In this document: positions 33,163 through 44,630 of the stretch, piece by piece | Numbering within the stretch: position 1 is the stretch's first letter | How the letters are laid out: the number at the start of each line of letters is the position of its first letter | Source of the DNA: Hypericum androsaemum | Taxonomy: Eukaryota; Streptophyta; Magnoliopsida; Malpighiales; Hypericaceae | Direction of reading: 5' to 3' | DNA length: 64,000 nt | NCBI GenBank assembly: GCA_963995505.1 | Contig: OZ023180.1 | Location: 10,487,301-10,551,300 of the forward strand | Translations under genes and position numbers: made by a program | Notes under the pieces: generated by a model | The model's database searches: none | What the model was told of the DNA's origin: nothing | What the model saw: the letters and a program-made list of their open reading frames with translations, nothing else

Positions 33163-34061
33163 TTTGATATCAAATATATATATCCCTACCCTCGTTCATG
33201 CTAATAGACTAAGTACCGAACTAGTCAGAAAAATTGTTAGAAACCTAATTCCCTCCCCCCCCACCCCCCAGGTTGCATATTGGACCTAAATATTTGACTT
33301 TCAGATGTCCCTAGCTGCTTACAGCTTCCAAGCAATCATCAGTCGATACACTCTGCCTCTTTGTGCACCAGACACTCCTCCATCACAGCTGCTCCTATAT
33401 GCTTGACTCTTTCTGCCTCCTCGACTTCCCCTATCATATCGACCTTCATGCTTCCATGAACATATGGATACTCCATGCTCTCCGTGCCAGGGCCCGCCAC
33501 CTTGAGGTGGAAATTTTCCTACTGACCCATTTCTTATGGCGGAAATTTTCCTACAGACCCATTTCTTATGGCCTACGACTTCCTCTACTCCCTCCGCCAT
33601 ATTGCCTCCCCACTCGAATCCCGTACCCTGGACCTCTGCCACCTCCCTGCCTTCCCTACAGTGGGACAAACTACCAATGATCATTCCAAAATCAAACTTG
33701 GAGAAGTTGTAGTCGACAAAACCCTTTAGTACAACAACTTCAAAAGAGACAAAGCCCGTTTGGAGAATTCCTTGGCAAAATCTAGTCCTTAGCTATTGTA
33801 GCACCTTGCAAAAGTTGTTGATGTCCTTAGCCTTATGCCTCCTTAATGATAGAAGCATCTTCATCTCTTCCCCGGTATTATAATGAGATATTGGCTAACG
33901 GGGGGCGACCAAACCAGATCCTGATGGCCTAGCCATGGCTGTCTGAACCTTCTCCTTAGTCGAGCGTGTCAAACCCTATGGTTGGAAACCCTAGCAGCCG
34001 TCATCGCAAGAGAGAGAGAGAGATTGATGAGATACAAAATTTCCTTATACACATGGTTTTT
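33163..34061. other. intergenic region around an F-box/LRR fragment
   Basis: Apart from the fragment at 33310-33690 there is no gene. A CCCCCC-rich spot lies at 33250-33270 and an AG-rich 'gagagagagagag' tract at 34010-34022. Confidence 0.45.
33310..33690 (+). pseudogene. possible F-box/LRR (RNI-like) gene fragment
   Basis: A plus-strand frame gives LDSFCLLDFPYHIDLHASM then WILHALRARARHLEVEI, which resembles the 'LxSFxLxF...WIxxAxxRxVxxLxLxx' pattern that follows the F-box in plant F-box/LRR/FBD proteins. Further on, related reading is spread over other frames. A 32-bp stretch, 'ggaaattttcctactgaccc...', is duplicated in tandem at about 33508-33571. No F-box and no complete exon remain. Confidence 0.45.
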
Positions 34062-34066
34062 AATAT

Positions 34067-36188
34067 TGATGCAGGGGAGCACGTGGATAGGTAATCGTGA
34101 ATCTGTTGATTTTGAGTATTTCCAAAAAATACGATAAAAGTCTTGATCCGATGATTCTACGAATATCAGAAATTGGTAGATAATTAGGAGAACCCTAGAT
34201 TTTCATTAATCAAATTCAACCAACTAAAATATTAACGAATATGTCATGTTTATAATGAACCGAAATAAGTAGAATCCTATCATAAATTAAACTACTAATA
34301 TTAATAATCTAAAACTATAGATAACTATTAAATATATATATTCTTTATCTTCACCATTCTCCCATGGTTGGAGAAATTTGTCATCGAATTTGAGGTCATC
34401 GGCCAACTTGTGTCCTTCTTATAAGCAATATTTGACACATTTGAGCGACATGGTGACATTTGATATCGTCCATTCCAGCAGAATAAATATTTGAAATCTA
34501 GGTAATCATGAATATTCTCCAAATGAAAGACCATCAACTCACTATGTCGAGCAGCTTGCTCTACTTCCTTCAGGCTATTCCACAAAATCAGCAAAGGAGA
34601 AGCTTCAACGTATTCAAACTCGTCAACTCTAAGAAATGTAATGTGCTCGACATACTCAACGTGATAATCCTTATTATCAAAAGTAGCTATCGACTTCTCA
34701 TCCATGGGACCAACGTAACTAAGTGCACAATTTCCAAAATCAGATTCTTCAAAAATAACTCCCTCACAAAATATAGTGGTGTTTCAGATTCAGCAAAATG
34801 TTCTCAATCAAAGCAATCTTCAGCAAACTCACCTTCATCAACCTCGTCCTCCTCACTAGGGTAGGAGTCATAAATTGGTGCACCAAATAAGTCATCAGCG
34901 GATTCACCAAATTCTTCCCATACCAAAGCATCTTCAACTTCTTCAAGTGGTGCAGCACGCTGATTCTTCGAGATCTCCACCATCTGTTGCTTCAGATCAT
35001 CCAAATTAGCTTGAATCTTATAAAACTTCTTGACCATTTGACGAGCATATTGTTCCCAAAAGCGACGGTGCTTCTTATAAAAAACATTCCAAATTTCATA
35101 AGCATGTCAGAAAAATAACTCATATATCAGCTTCTCTTTCATCTTAGGCCACCGAGAGATTTTATACTTACCACATCATTTTTGTCGAAGATTTACGTCA
35201 GACCACTAATGCATAAGATCATCTCGCAATTATCGTTTGACAAATCTGACTTTATCTAGCTCTGCAAGCTTGTAAACATCAAAGTATATCTCCAAATTGA
35301 AAAGTCACTTAATGAAATCGCTTGTAAAAATTTCTTCATCGAGATCCGGAATATCACACAAGGTTGGAATATGCACCACAGACACCATAGAGTTAAGACT
35401 AATCTGAAATATCAGAAAACTCGTCTAGACCAAAGTGTAATTTATCCACTGGCAAATTTTGTATAAATCAGCAAACTCCTTGAATCACCAGACGATCACT
35501 GCGGCTGGCCGGAGTGCGGATAGAGCGAATCGAAGAAACAAATTGGGCGATTCGCGGTACGGACGATGGTGGTTCGCTGTAGTTTAGGTTTTCGAAACCC
35601 ACGGACCCGACCTTGGGACTGGTCGCGACAACCTAGCTCTCCTCATTGACAACACGGTTGCAGCGTGAACGAGACGATGCGGGCGGCAGGACGCAACTAT
35701 GAGGCTGGTTCTGTGGCAGCTGAAGCGGGGCACAGGCTGATCGGCGGTAGGCAATTGAGCGAGCATTAGCATCGATGTTTGGGTCTTCTCCCAAATGACT
35801 CAAAACGAACTTGAACCTCTTTTTTTGTAGAACGAACTTTGATCAATGGATCGAACACCGCAAGGAATGAATGCGGCTCTTGCACTAGCTGATGTAGGGG
35901 AGCATGTGGATAGGTAATCGTGAGTCCGTTGATTCTGAGAATACCCAAAAAATATGATAAAAGCCTCGATCCATTGATTCTACGAATACCGGAAAGTAAT
36001 AGATAATTAGGAAAACCCTAGATTTTCATTAATGAAATTCAACTAACTAAAATATTAACGAAGATGTCCTATTTATAATGAACATAAATAATCCTATTAA
36101 ATAAAATCCTATCATAAATTAATTCTAATATTAATAATCTAAAACTATAGATAACTATTAAATATATAACTATTCTTTATCTTCACCA
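34067..36188 (-). mobile_element. short non-autonomous LTR retrotransposon
   Basis: LTRs at 34067-34356 (290 bp) and 35891-36188 (298 bp) run from TG to CA (plus strand TGATGCAGGGG to CTTCACCA) and are flanked by the 5-bp target duplication AATAT (34062-34066 and 36189-36193). Orientation is minus: a decayed primer-binding site (TAGTGCAAGAGCC, compare TGGTATCAGAGCC) follows the right LTR inward, and a short purine tract (GGGAGAA) lies inside the left LTR. The interior of about 1.5 kb codes for no reverse transcriptase; it holds broken minus-strand frames. Confidence 0.88.
34328..35772 (-). pseudogene. gag-like interior of the 34-36 kb LTR element
   Basis: Minus-strand pieces include a helical stretch with MVKKFYKIQANLDDLKQQM followed by an acidic tail (VDEGEFAEDCFD), and a piece with YHVEYVEHITFLRVDEFEY. 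Their placement between two LTRs suggests a former gag-like product, but no zinc knuckle, protease or polymerase is seen and stops are frequent. Confidence 0.4.
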
Positions 36189-36399
36189 AATATATTCCAC
36201 AGACAGCAATGAGATTGCGTATCTTGGTCGGGGGTCGCCATCAAGCTGTAGATGTCCATTGACCCCCTTGAAGACAATTTCTATTAATGAAGGCTATTTC
36301 TAGTAGTTAACAGTCTCTACTGTTTGTTGACTACTTCGCTCATAACTCCATTGTTTATAGTCCTGAATATTAATGGTACTAGTGGACAAGATTATTTTC

Positions 36400-38672
36400 G
36401 TGGGAATACATACTATTGCACGAGTTCATTCGATCTACACTTATTAATTCGCAGATAAAAATAGATACGTAAAAGTGTTTCTTTACCGTAAATAATGGTA
36501 TAATGTGCATTCTATTAAGGGTAAATTACTGTGGTATCCCTCGTATTTAACTAAATCAGTGATTTAGTCCCTCGTGTTTCTAAAATTATTCTCCCGTCCC
36601 TCGTATTTAATTTTATTATATGTTCAGGTCCTTGGCTGACATCATCAACTCTTTTTTTAAAATTTTTGTCATTAAAATGACCAAAATACCCTTAAAAAAA
36701 TCTTCTCCTTCCTCTTCCTCCGACGGGCCAACCATCACTCCCCACCGCCTCGACTTGAGAAATTGTCGCGACCACTCGCTCATTGGCCGTCGCCGGCTCT
36801 GTCAGGTCCAGCACCGGGACCACCCTTTGGCCCACCGTGGCAATGAAAACAACATCGGAACCCCCATAAAATTAAGACGCGCCACCGTGAGGGCATGAAC
36901 TTCAACCTCACAATCAAATGAAGAGACATTCACCACAAGATCTTCCAATCCAGAACTATGAATCGAGCTGCTCCCGACGAGCAGAAGATTTCGCGTCTGG
37001 GTCTCTTTAAGCTCGCCGTGGGAAAATTTGATGCACCGAGAGTCTGGTTGCCATCATCGCCACAGTAGACCAAGGGGTGGTCCCGGCCAAATGTTTTAGC
37101 TTTAGCTTTTCCCCATCGGCGAGGATGGTGATGGTTGGCCCGTTGGAGGAAGAGGAAGGAGATGAAGGAGGAGATTTTTTTTTGTTTTAAAGGGTATTTT
37201 GGTCATTTCAGTGGCGAAAATGAAAAAAATGAGTTTCTGATGTCAGCCAAGGACCCGAACGTATAATAAAATTAAACACGAGGGACGACCGAATAATTTT
37301 AGAAACACGGAGGATTAAATCATCGATTTAGTCAAACACGAGGGACACCACAGTTATTTGTCCTTCTATTAATATACGTTATAGGCTAACATTACTTTTC
37401 GTCTTTTTCAAATATTGTATGAAAAACCCGTTCGTTGTTAAATGGAATAAAGCTCACATAAACAGTTCTACTTGTCCAAGAAGTACAACTAAACCCCCAT
37501 ACTAAAAATTGGACAATTTTACACCCTCTACTTTACAAAATAGTACAATTATCTCCTTCCGATCTATTTTTCGATGACCGGAAATGCATCATCCTCCAAC
37601 ATGACATCTTAGTCATTATGTTGTCTTAGAAATACACTTCTAGTTGACTTCATAAAAAAATAACACAAGATAATTTTCAATAATCACATGTAAATTCTCA
37701 GATCACATCAAATCCTAACTGATCTCTATGACTGTTAACATCCTTATCGTCTAAAAGCTTCTCAAAATGCACCCAACAGAACTCGACCCACGTCTAACCT
37801 GCAAACAGCCAGCATCAATTACCAAAATCAACTCATACATACAAGAAATCAAGAAAGATGATCACAGTGAAAAAGAGAAGAGATAGAGGGTTTTGAGTCC
37901 AGCAATGAAAATGTCGCATCTCTTCAGCATCCTTGCACATTCAGCAAAAAACAATAAGTTCAAATCAGATGCAGTAATAATAGCTTAAAGAGAAGACAAT
38001 GGGGGTGCTCTGTTTCGGGAGATGTTTGTAACTTGTCTTCCACCACGACCATTATTAATCTTACTTCTTTTGTCTTAACTATGACCAAATCCTAGTTCCA
38101 CCAAAAAATATTATGACCAAATCCCATTTTCTACCAATTTCTTTGCTAGCAAAATTGGTGCACAAGTCTGTCTGCAAACTGCTCACTCATGAACACAGAA
38201 GCAAAATATATTTTCTGAGGAACGAGCATTTATGTCAAGAAACAGTATCTTAAGCTGACTAGGATATAAACCACGGATCAACAACTTCAAAGCAAAAAAT
38301 CGAAACATTAGAAAAGCTTAAAGGTATAATCAGGCACGTCTCCCAAGCAGTCCAAGATCAAGGAAACTAAACATAAAATCGAGTAACTATCACTAATAAA
38401 TCCAAATATCATTACTTCTACGATGAGAACCACAACATAAAAAGGGAAACAACTGCTATGGACAATAAAATCGAATTATCACTAAGCAATTCAAATGCCC
38501 AATTAAAAAAAATCCCATCTTCTGCAATTTGCTGTGGACAGAATGAACCTTATGTAGAAACTGTTTCTAAAGGTCGACACTTGAAACAACTTACCCAGGG
38601 CCATAAAATTTCCGTTCTTCATCCAGGCATGCATTCTACAAGTACCTAGCCATCATGTTCCATTGGATGCTA
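36400..38672 (+). repeat. segmental duplication, copy A
   Basis: Copy A aligns with 40194-43518 in the same orientation once the inserted elements are removed. Landmarks shared in order are 'gctattgcacgagttcatt'-like starts, 'gtataatgtgcattctattaa', 'tgttaaatggaataaagctc', 'gaaatacacttctagt', 'gaaaaagagaagagat', 'gtgctctgtttcgggagat', and a last block 'ggtcgacacttgaaacaact' to 'catcatgttccattgg'. Copy A holds one insertion (36519-37363) and keeps about 411 bp (38131-38541) that copy B lacks. No coding role was recognised. Confidence 0.9.
36519..37363. mobile_element. MULE-type element with about 225-bp TIRs in copy A
   Basis: The ends read GGGTAAATTACTGTGGTATC and, from the right inward, GGACAAATAACTGTGGTGTC. 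The inverted repeats run to about 36742 and from about 37130. The 9-bp target duplication TTCTATTAA is at 36510-36518 and 37364-37372. Copy B of the segmental duplication has a single TTCTATTAA at 40307-40315 with no element, which is the empty site. The core of about 390 bp is GC-richer than its surroundings and includes a minus-strand frame of about 75 codons (about 37030-36800) of unknown origin. Confidence 0.93.
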
Positions 38673-39362
38673 TCTTGTCCATGGTTCAGATGTATGCCTC
38701 CCAAGAACGAACTTAGCTTACGGTGACAAATGAAATGGTAGATAATTATTTAACATTTGGACCTGGTGATTACATTTTAGCTTCATCTAGCGGTACACTT
38801 TAGTTTCTTGTCATTGGCATAGAGGAGTTTTAATGAGCTGCCTTTTCCAATATCGGTCTTAGTTTCTTAGATCTGTTTGCAACTGGACTGCTGAAATAGA
38901 TGTATGATGAAAGTCTTCCTAGAGGTTTCTTTATGGTAACCCACATTGATTGGAACATTTATACTGCTCTGTTTTTTCAAAGATGCTTGAGACTTCATGC
39001 ATATTTGGTGCTCAAACTTGAGAGTAGGGAATGTTTGAGGAGCAAAGTTGAGAGAATTGGTGAATGATTGAATAAGTTTGAAAGCTTATGATTGTTGCCA
39101 CACCCATCATACTGTAAGCTGACTAGATAGATAGACTGGTTGATGTCAATGTAATGTATGCGGTAGGGAAAAAGCAGCAAAGCGAGCTTTGGTCTCCCAA
39201 TAAGAAGTGAGAAAAGAGGTGTCTTGCCTTGCGCGTACAGTTCAGATTCAAAAACTCCATTGCAATAAGATAAACTAGATGATGGTTTGTAGTGGTACAC
39301 ATTCATGTATTGTCGATTTTATTTTGTGATTCGGTATTTTAGTGGTACTCTGCCTTGGGGAT
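38673..39362. other. spacer between duplication copies, no gene seen
   Basis: A minus-strand open frame of about 100 codons (38995-39306) carries no known motif. I take this stretch as non-coding. Confidence 0.4.
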
Positions 39363-39370
39363 GCTGTGCT

Positions 39371-39932
39371 TAGGGGTGAGCAAATGGTAATTGGAATTCG
39401 GTAAATTCGGTAAAATTTTGGAAATTGGTAGTTCGGGATCGGTAAATTGGTATTCGGTAGGAAATTTTTGAGAAATTCGGTAAATATTGGTATTCGGTAA
39501 ATTTTGATAAATACCGATATTTTACCGAATATACCGAATTTATTGAGATGGTAATTTACTAAATATATTAACAAATATATAAGCCAAATAATAGATAATT
39601 TACCAAAAAGTTTCTCGACCTAATAAACAAGTCCATGCTCTAGATAGACTTTATACTAATTAGACTTGATGGACTTGTACTTATTAGATTGAATTTGTGT
39701 TTATTGAAACTATTTTGTATTTTTGGATTAAATTTAATGATAAATTATAAAATTTTTAAAAATTTTGGTAAATTTTGTAAATACCGAATTTACCAAAATT
39801 TAATCCGGTAAATACCGAATTTATCAAATATTATTCGGGATCGGGATCGGTAGAACCTTTTTTAGTATTTCGGTATTCGGTAAATTCAGTATTCGGTAAT
39901 CGGGATCGGTAAATACCAAATGCATACCCCTA
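39371..39932. mobile_element. hAT-type MITE
   Basis: The ends are TAGGGGTGAGCAAATGGTA and, read from the right inward, TAGGGGTATGCATTTGGTA. The 8-bp target copies are GCTGTGCT (39363-39370) and GTTGTGCT (39933-39940), seven of eight alike. The 562-bp body is packed with 'attcggtaaat' and its complement and has no coding content. The size and style resemble the hAT MITE at 1969, though the end sequence differs. Confidence 0.85.
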
Positions 39933-40543
39933 GTTGTGCTAACTTGAACTAAGATCAAATTGCTTTGACTTAATGATGCGCAGGACGATGCTTCTTTATC
40001 ATAGAGGAAAAGGGAGAAGCATTTATTCCAGGTTTCTTGGATGTCTTCTTTGCTTTTTTGTGTACCACCTAGTTTACTTTCAAATGCAGAGTATAAGAAA
40101 GTACAGTTTTTCTGTCATCTGATATGGAGATGAGCACAAGCCAGCTGGTTTTTCAGCGACATTGTAAGCCATCATTTCCTTTGTGGAGAATGGGACGGAA
40201 TACATGCTATTGCACGAGTTCATTCCATCTGCAGTTATTAATTCGCAGATAAAAATAGATATATAAAAGTGTTTCTTTACCGTAAATAATAATGGTATAA
40301 TGTGCATTCTATTAACATACGTAATAGGCTAACATTACTTATCGTCTTTTTCAAATATTGTATGAAAAACCCGTATATCGTTGTTAAATGGAATAAAGCT
40401 CACATAAACCCTTACTAAAATTTGGACTATTTTACACCATCTACTTTACAAAATAGCACACTTGTTTCCTTCCGAATCGGAGACACATCATTCTCCAACA
40501 TGGCATCCTTGTCATTATGTTGTCTTAGAAATACACTTCTAGT

Positions 40544-41363
40544 CAATATTTTTAAAACTGACCCAGAATTCTTAAAATTTTTAGTTAGCCCAGTCTGACT
40601 GGTCGGGCCGCCGGTTGGACCAGAACTTCTATTTTATATTAATATAATTAAATAATATTTAATAAATTTAATTGAACATAAAAAATATCAAATAACTTCA
40701 AATATTTAGCAACTTTTTATACAATTTATCTAAACAAAGTCTTCAAACATGAATTGAACAAGTCTAGAAGAACAAGAAGATGATTATACAAGTTTTTAGG
40801 TTCGACATATTAGTCTAATTCGTTTGACTTAGTTAAAATATTATCAAGAATTGTTAAAAAATAAATTTTTTGTGATAAAAAAGCTATGTAAACGCTGCAA
40901 AATGTGGAAGTTGGAATTTTGTTTCTAAATTAAATCAGATAAAATAAAAAAAATACTAATTTTTCTGATCTGGGCGAACCGGGTCACTCGGAAGTACCTG
41001 ACCGGGCAGTTCGACCAGATTTTAGTTGGTCGAACGAAATTCTAGGTTTTAGGAAAAAATTGACCCGATTTGATTTTGGGTAGCGGTCCGACCACTGATC
41101 AAACTGCAGTTTTTAAACATTGCTATGTAAACGCTGCAAATGTGGAAGTTAGAATTTTGTTTCTAAATTAAATCAGATAAAATAAAAAAATAAACACTAA
41201 TTTTTTTGATCTGGGCGAACCGGGTCACTCGGAAGTATCTGACCGGGCAGTCCGACCAAATTTTAGTCGGTCGAACCAAATTCTAGGTTTTAAGAAAAAA
41301 TTGACCCGATTTGATTTTGGGTAGCGGTCCGACCACCGATCAAACTGCAGTTTTTAAACATTG
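40544..41363. mobile_element. hAT-type element with a tandemly repeated 3' half
   Basis: The ends CAATATTTTTAAAAC and (right end inward) CAATGTTTAAAAAC form a short inverted repeat. The target duplication CTTCTAGT is at 40536-40543 and 41364-41371, while copy A has a single uninterrupted 'cacttctagttgac'. The last part is present twice: 40883-41121 and 41122-41363 are near-identical units of about 239 bp, each ending in the terminal 'gtttttaaacattg'. No transposase frame is present. Confidence 0.92.
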
Positions 41364-41743
41364 CTTCTAGTTGACTTCATAAAAAAATAACACTTGATAA
41401 TTTTCAATAATCAAACGTAAATTCTCAGATCACATCAAATCCTAAGTGATCTCTATACCTGTTAACATCCTTATCATCTAAAAGCTTATCAAAATTCACC
41501 CAACAGAACTCGACGCACGTCTAACCTGCAAACAGCCAGCATCAATTACCTAAACCAACTCATGCATACAAGAAATCAAGAAAGATGATCACAGTGAAAA
41601 AGAGAAGAGATGGAGGGTTTTGAGTCCACCAATGAAAATGTCGCATTTCTTCAGCCATCCTTGCACATTCAGCAAAAAACAATAAAATCAAATCAGATAC
41701 AGTAATAATAGCTTAAAGAGAAGACAATGGGTGTGCTCTGTTT

Positions 41744-43258
41744 GGTTTTTTTTTCCTAAGAGGGGTTGATTTCCCTGACAAACCCCTGAATGGGGTTCTC
41801 GGGGAATGTTATCCCTGTCTGGGGTCGAGCATAAAAACGCTAAAAATTGAGCGTTTTTGTGTGCAAGAAAATGCTTGAAACTGAGCGTTTTTAGTGAAAA
41901 GCCGACGAAAATTCGACAGCTCTATCGCAAGAGAATCTACGCCTCGGCTCGTCCCTCGGCTCTGCTTCTTCCAAAAAATGCTCAGTTTTCAGCATTTTTG
42001 TGCTAATTTTTTCAGGTAATAAATCTGCCTTTTTTTTAACTGACTTACTTGCTTTTTTTACATTCTAATTAAATTTGAGGCCAAATGATACTTCCTAATT
42101 TAATTTGTAATAATAGTTTTTAAATAATTTTTTACATCCTAAATTTTAATCTCAAATTTTTGACTCATTAAATCTCAAATTTTATTAATTTTTTAACTTT
42201 TACATGTATAGTATATAGGGTAGTATGTGTTATTGAGCAATTAAAATCTATAATAATGGGTGCAGCTTGGCAAAAAATTGAGAACCTACTGCAGAAATTT
42301 TTAAAATTTTGGTTTATTGTGGGTTAAAGAAAAATGCCTTATTGTGTGGTGTTTTGGGCCAAATTTTGGCGAGAATTAAAATAAGACAACACGATATATT
42401 AAAAACTCACTTTGAATACATTTGAAACTATATGTATTCAAATGTGTGATTTGATATTGTTTACATGTAATGTATTGCTTTAATATTCCTTGAGATTGTT
42501 GTAATATATTGTGTTGTGTTATTTGAGACTAAAGTTTTTAAAATTCTGCAACCATTTTAATTGTTATCATTTTTTGCCAAAAAAACTTATGCCAAGTGAG
42601 TTTTTAATATATCGTGTTGTCTTATTTTAATTCTCGCCAAATTTTGGCCCAAAATACCACACAATTAGGCATTTTTCTTTAACCCACAATAAACCAAAAT
42701 TTTTAAAATTTCTGCAGTAGGTTCTCAATTTTTTGCCAAGCTGCACCCATTATTATAGATTTTAATTGCTCAATAACACATACTATCCTATATACTATAC
42801 ATGTAAAAGTTAAAAAATTAATGAAATCTGAGATTTAATGAGTCAAAAATTTGAGATTAAAATTTAGGATGTAAAAAATTATTAAAAAATTATTATTACA
42901 AATTAAATTAGGAAGTATCGTTTAGCCTCAAATTTAATTAGAATGTAAAAAAAAGCAAGTAAGTCAGTTAAAAAAAAGGCAGAGTTATTACCTGAAAAAA
43001 TTAGCACAAAAACGCAGAAAACTGAGCATTTTTTGGAAGAAGCCGAGCCGAGGGACGAGCCGAAGCGTAGATTCTCTTGCGATAGAGCGTGTCGGATTTT
43101 CGTCGGCTTTTCACTAAAAATGCTCAATTTCAAGCGTTTTCTTGCGCACAAAAATGCTCAATTTTCAGCATTTTTGTGCTCGACCCCAGACAGGGATAAC
43201 ATTCCCCGAGAACCCCATTCAGGGGTTTATCAGGGAAATCAACCCAGGAAAAAAAACC
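41744..43258. mobile_element. fold-back element with about 665-bp TIRs and 9-bp TSD
   Basis: The left arm 41744-42412 and right arm 42594-43258 are inverted copies around a spacer of about 180 bp. The ends read GGTTTTTTTTCC, and the 9-bp target duplication GCTCTGTTT is at 41735-41743 and 43259-43267. Copy A of the segmental duplication has a single 'gctctgtttcggg', so the insertion is proven. The 9-bp duplication points to the MULE superfamily. The arms contain smaller hairpins such as 'aaaaacgctaaaaattgagcgttttt'. There is no transposase; the open frames in the arms mirror each other and are not genes. Confidence 0.93.
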
Positions 43259-43518
43259 GCTCTGTTTCGGGAGATTTTTGTAACTTGTCTTCCACCACGA
43301 CCATTATAAATCTTACTTCTTTTGTCTCAACTATGATCAAATCCTAGTTCTACCCAAAAAAACTATGACCAAATCCCATTTTGTCTCAACAATGAACCTT
43401 ATATAGAAACTGTTTCTAAAGGTCGACACTTGAAACAACTTACCCAGGGCCATAAAATTTCCGTTCTTCATCCAAGCATGCATTCTACAAGTACCTAGCC
43501 ATCATGTTCCATTGGAAC

Positions 43519-44265
43519 TATTTGCCATACTCGGAGTAGAGCAGGTTTTTGTTATTGGTGAGCCTGGTTTTAGATCTCATGATCCAGTGTCTCTCTGCGC
43601 TCTAACCCATTCTGTACCAACTCTTGAGCTTGTAAGAAATTGGGATTTTTTTGGGTATAAATTCTCAAGAAGAAAGGTCAGATTGTAGCCATTGATATGA
43701 TACAAATCTCTAGGTAATGTTTATGTATTTTCTGTTTTCTTTACTGGATAGAAAATATATTGTTTTTCGTCAAAAACATTTCTTGGAAAAGATCCTCTAG
43801 TTAATAAAAAAATATCGTGTTTACTATTGTTTCAAGATATTGGCTGTCGTCTATGGAAGGCAGGCAGGCTTTGGAAGTTGAGGAGGATGGTGCTTCAGTC
43901 TATGTAGAGAGATGATTGATGATGTGGAGTATTTTAGGTTGATGTGACATATTTAAAATAAAAAATATCATGTAAAATGATAATACATCACTGGTGATCT
44001 GAAAAGTGTGAACGAAGGTGTGAAATTGTCAATTTGGAATAGTAAAAGGAGTTAAATAGACCAATTTCTAGTATATAGTATTTATTAGACTTTTTTGAGA
44101 AGTAAGAGAAATTTATGTCATCTTTATTCCTTGTTAAATTGGTCTACCTAGCCATTCAAAATAATTTATTCATTTCTCTTTTTTTCTTTCTCATCATCTT
44201 TTTTATTATCCTGTAAAATAAAAAACTTATAAATCTCTCCCAAAGTAAATAATTCTTAATTTTTG
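43519..44265. other. intergenic AT-rich region
   Basis: No gene or known repeat recognised. Confidence 0.4.
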
Positions 44266-44270
44266 AAACT

Positions 44271-44603
44271 TGAAACAGAAATGGAGAAAAGGAAAATTTG
44301 TGGAAATTAAAAGAATCATTCTCATTACCCAATATTGTGTTGTACATGTGTCTATATAGCCTAACTAACTTTGTACAACTAAGCTAAAAAACAAAAAGAG
44401 AATGAATAAAATATGTACAGTGAAAAATAATGATGGCAGCCTCATCCTTTCTCTTTCCTCGTTGGATTTTTTTCCATTTTTACCATGGGTCACGGGTCCC
44501 TTCTCTTTGAGACCATTGTGCTCTACTACTCTTCATCTGAGGCCATCTTCCTTACTAAGAACAGCAGAGGACATTTCTTCTTGATCCAATTTAAGCTTTA
44601 ATA
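44271..44603 (-). repeat. copia-4 3' LTR
   Basis: Partner of 48987-49314. Shared words include 'agaatcattctcatta', 'gttgtacat', 'cctaactaactt' and 'aaaaaataatgatggca'. Confidence 0.88.
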
Positions 44604-44630
44604 CCCCTCCATAAGCTTGAGTAAATGTGA

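Larger units (their letters stand above)
40194..43518 (+). repeat. segmental duplication, copy B
   Basis: Direct copy of 36400-38672, about 3.8 kb downstream. It has received a hAT element (40544-41363) and a long-TIR element (41744-43258), each absent from copy A, and has lost about 411 bp present in copy A (replaced by 'gtctcaac' near 43384). Sequence identity by eye is about 90 percent outside indels. Confidence 0.9.

Noticed and set aside
40080..40193. A possible small exon on the minus strand just before copy B of the duplication
   Set aside because: The short frame (with STKEMMAYNVAEKPAGLCSS) looks coding-like but has no recognised family, no start and no clear neighbouring exon.
42903..43347. 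Open frames of 82-104 codons around the right arm of the fold-back element
   Set aside because: They mirror the inverted arms and cross the insertion border; no motif is present.
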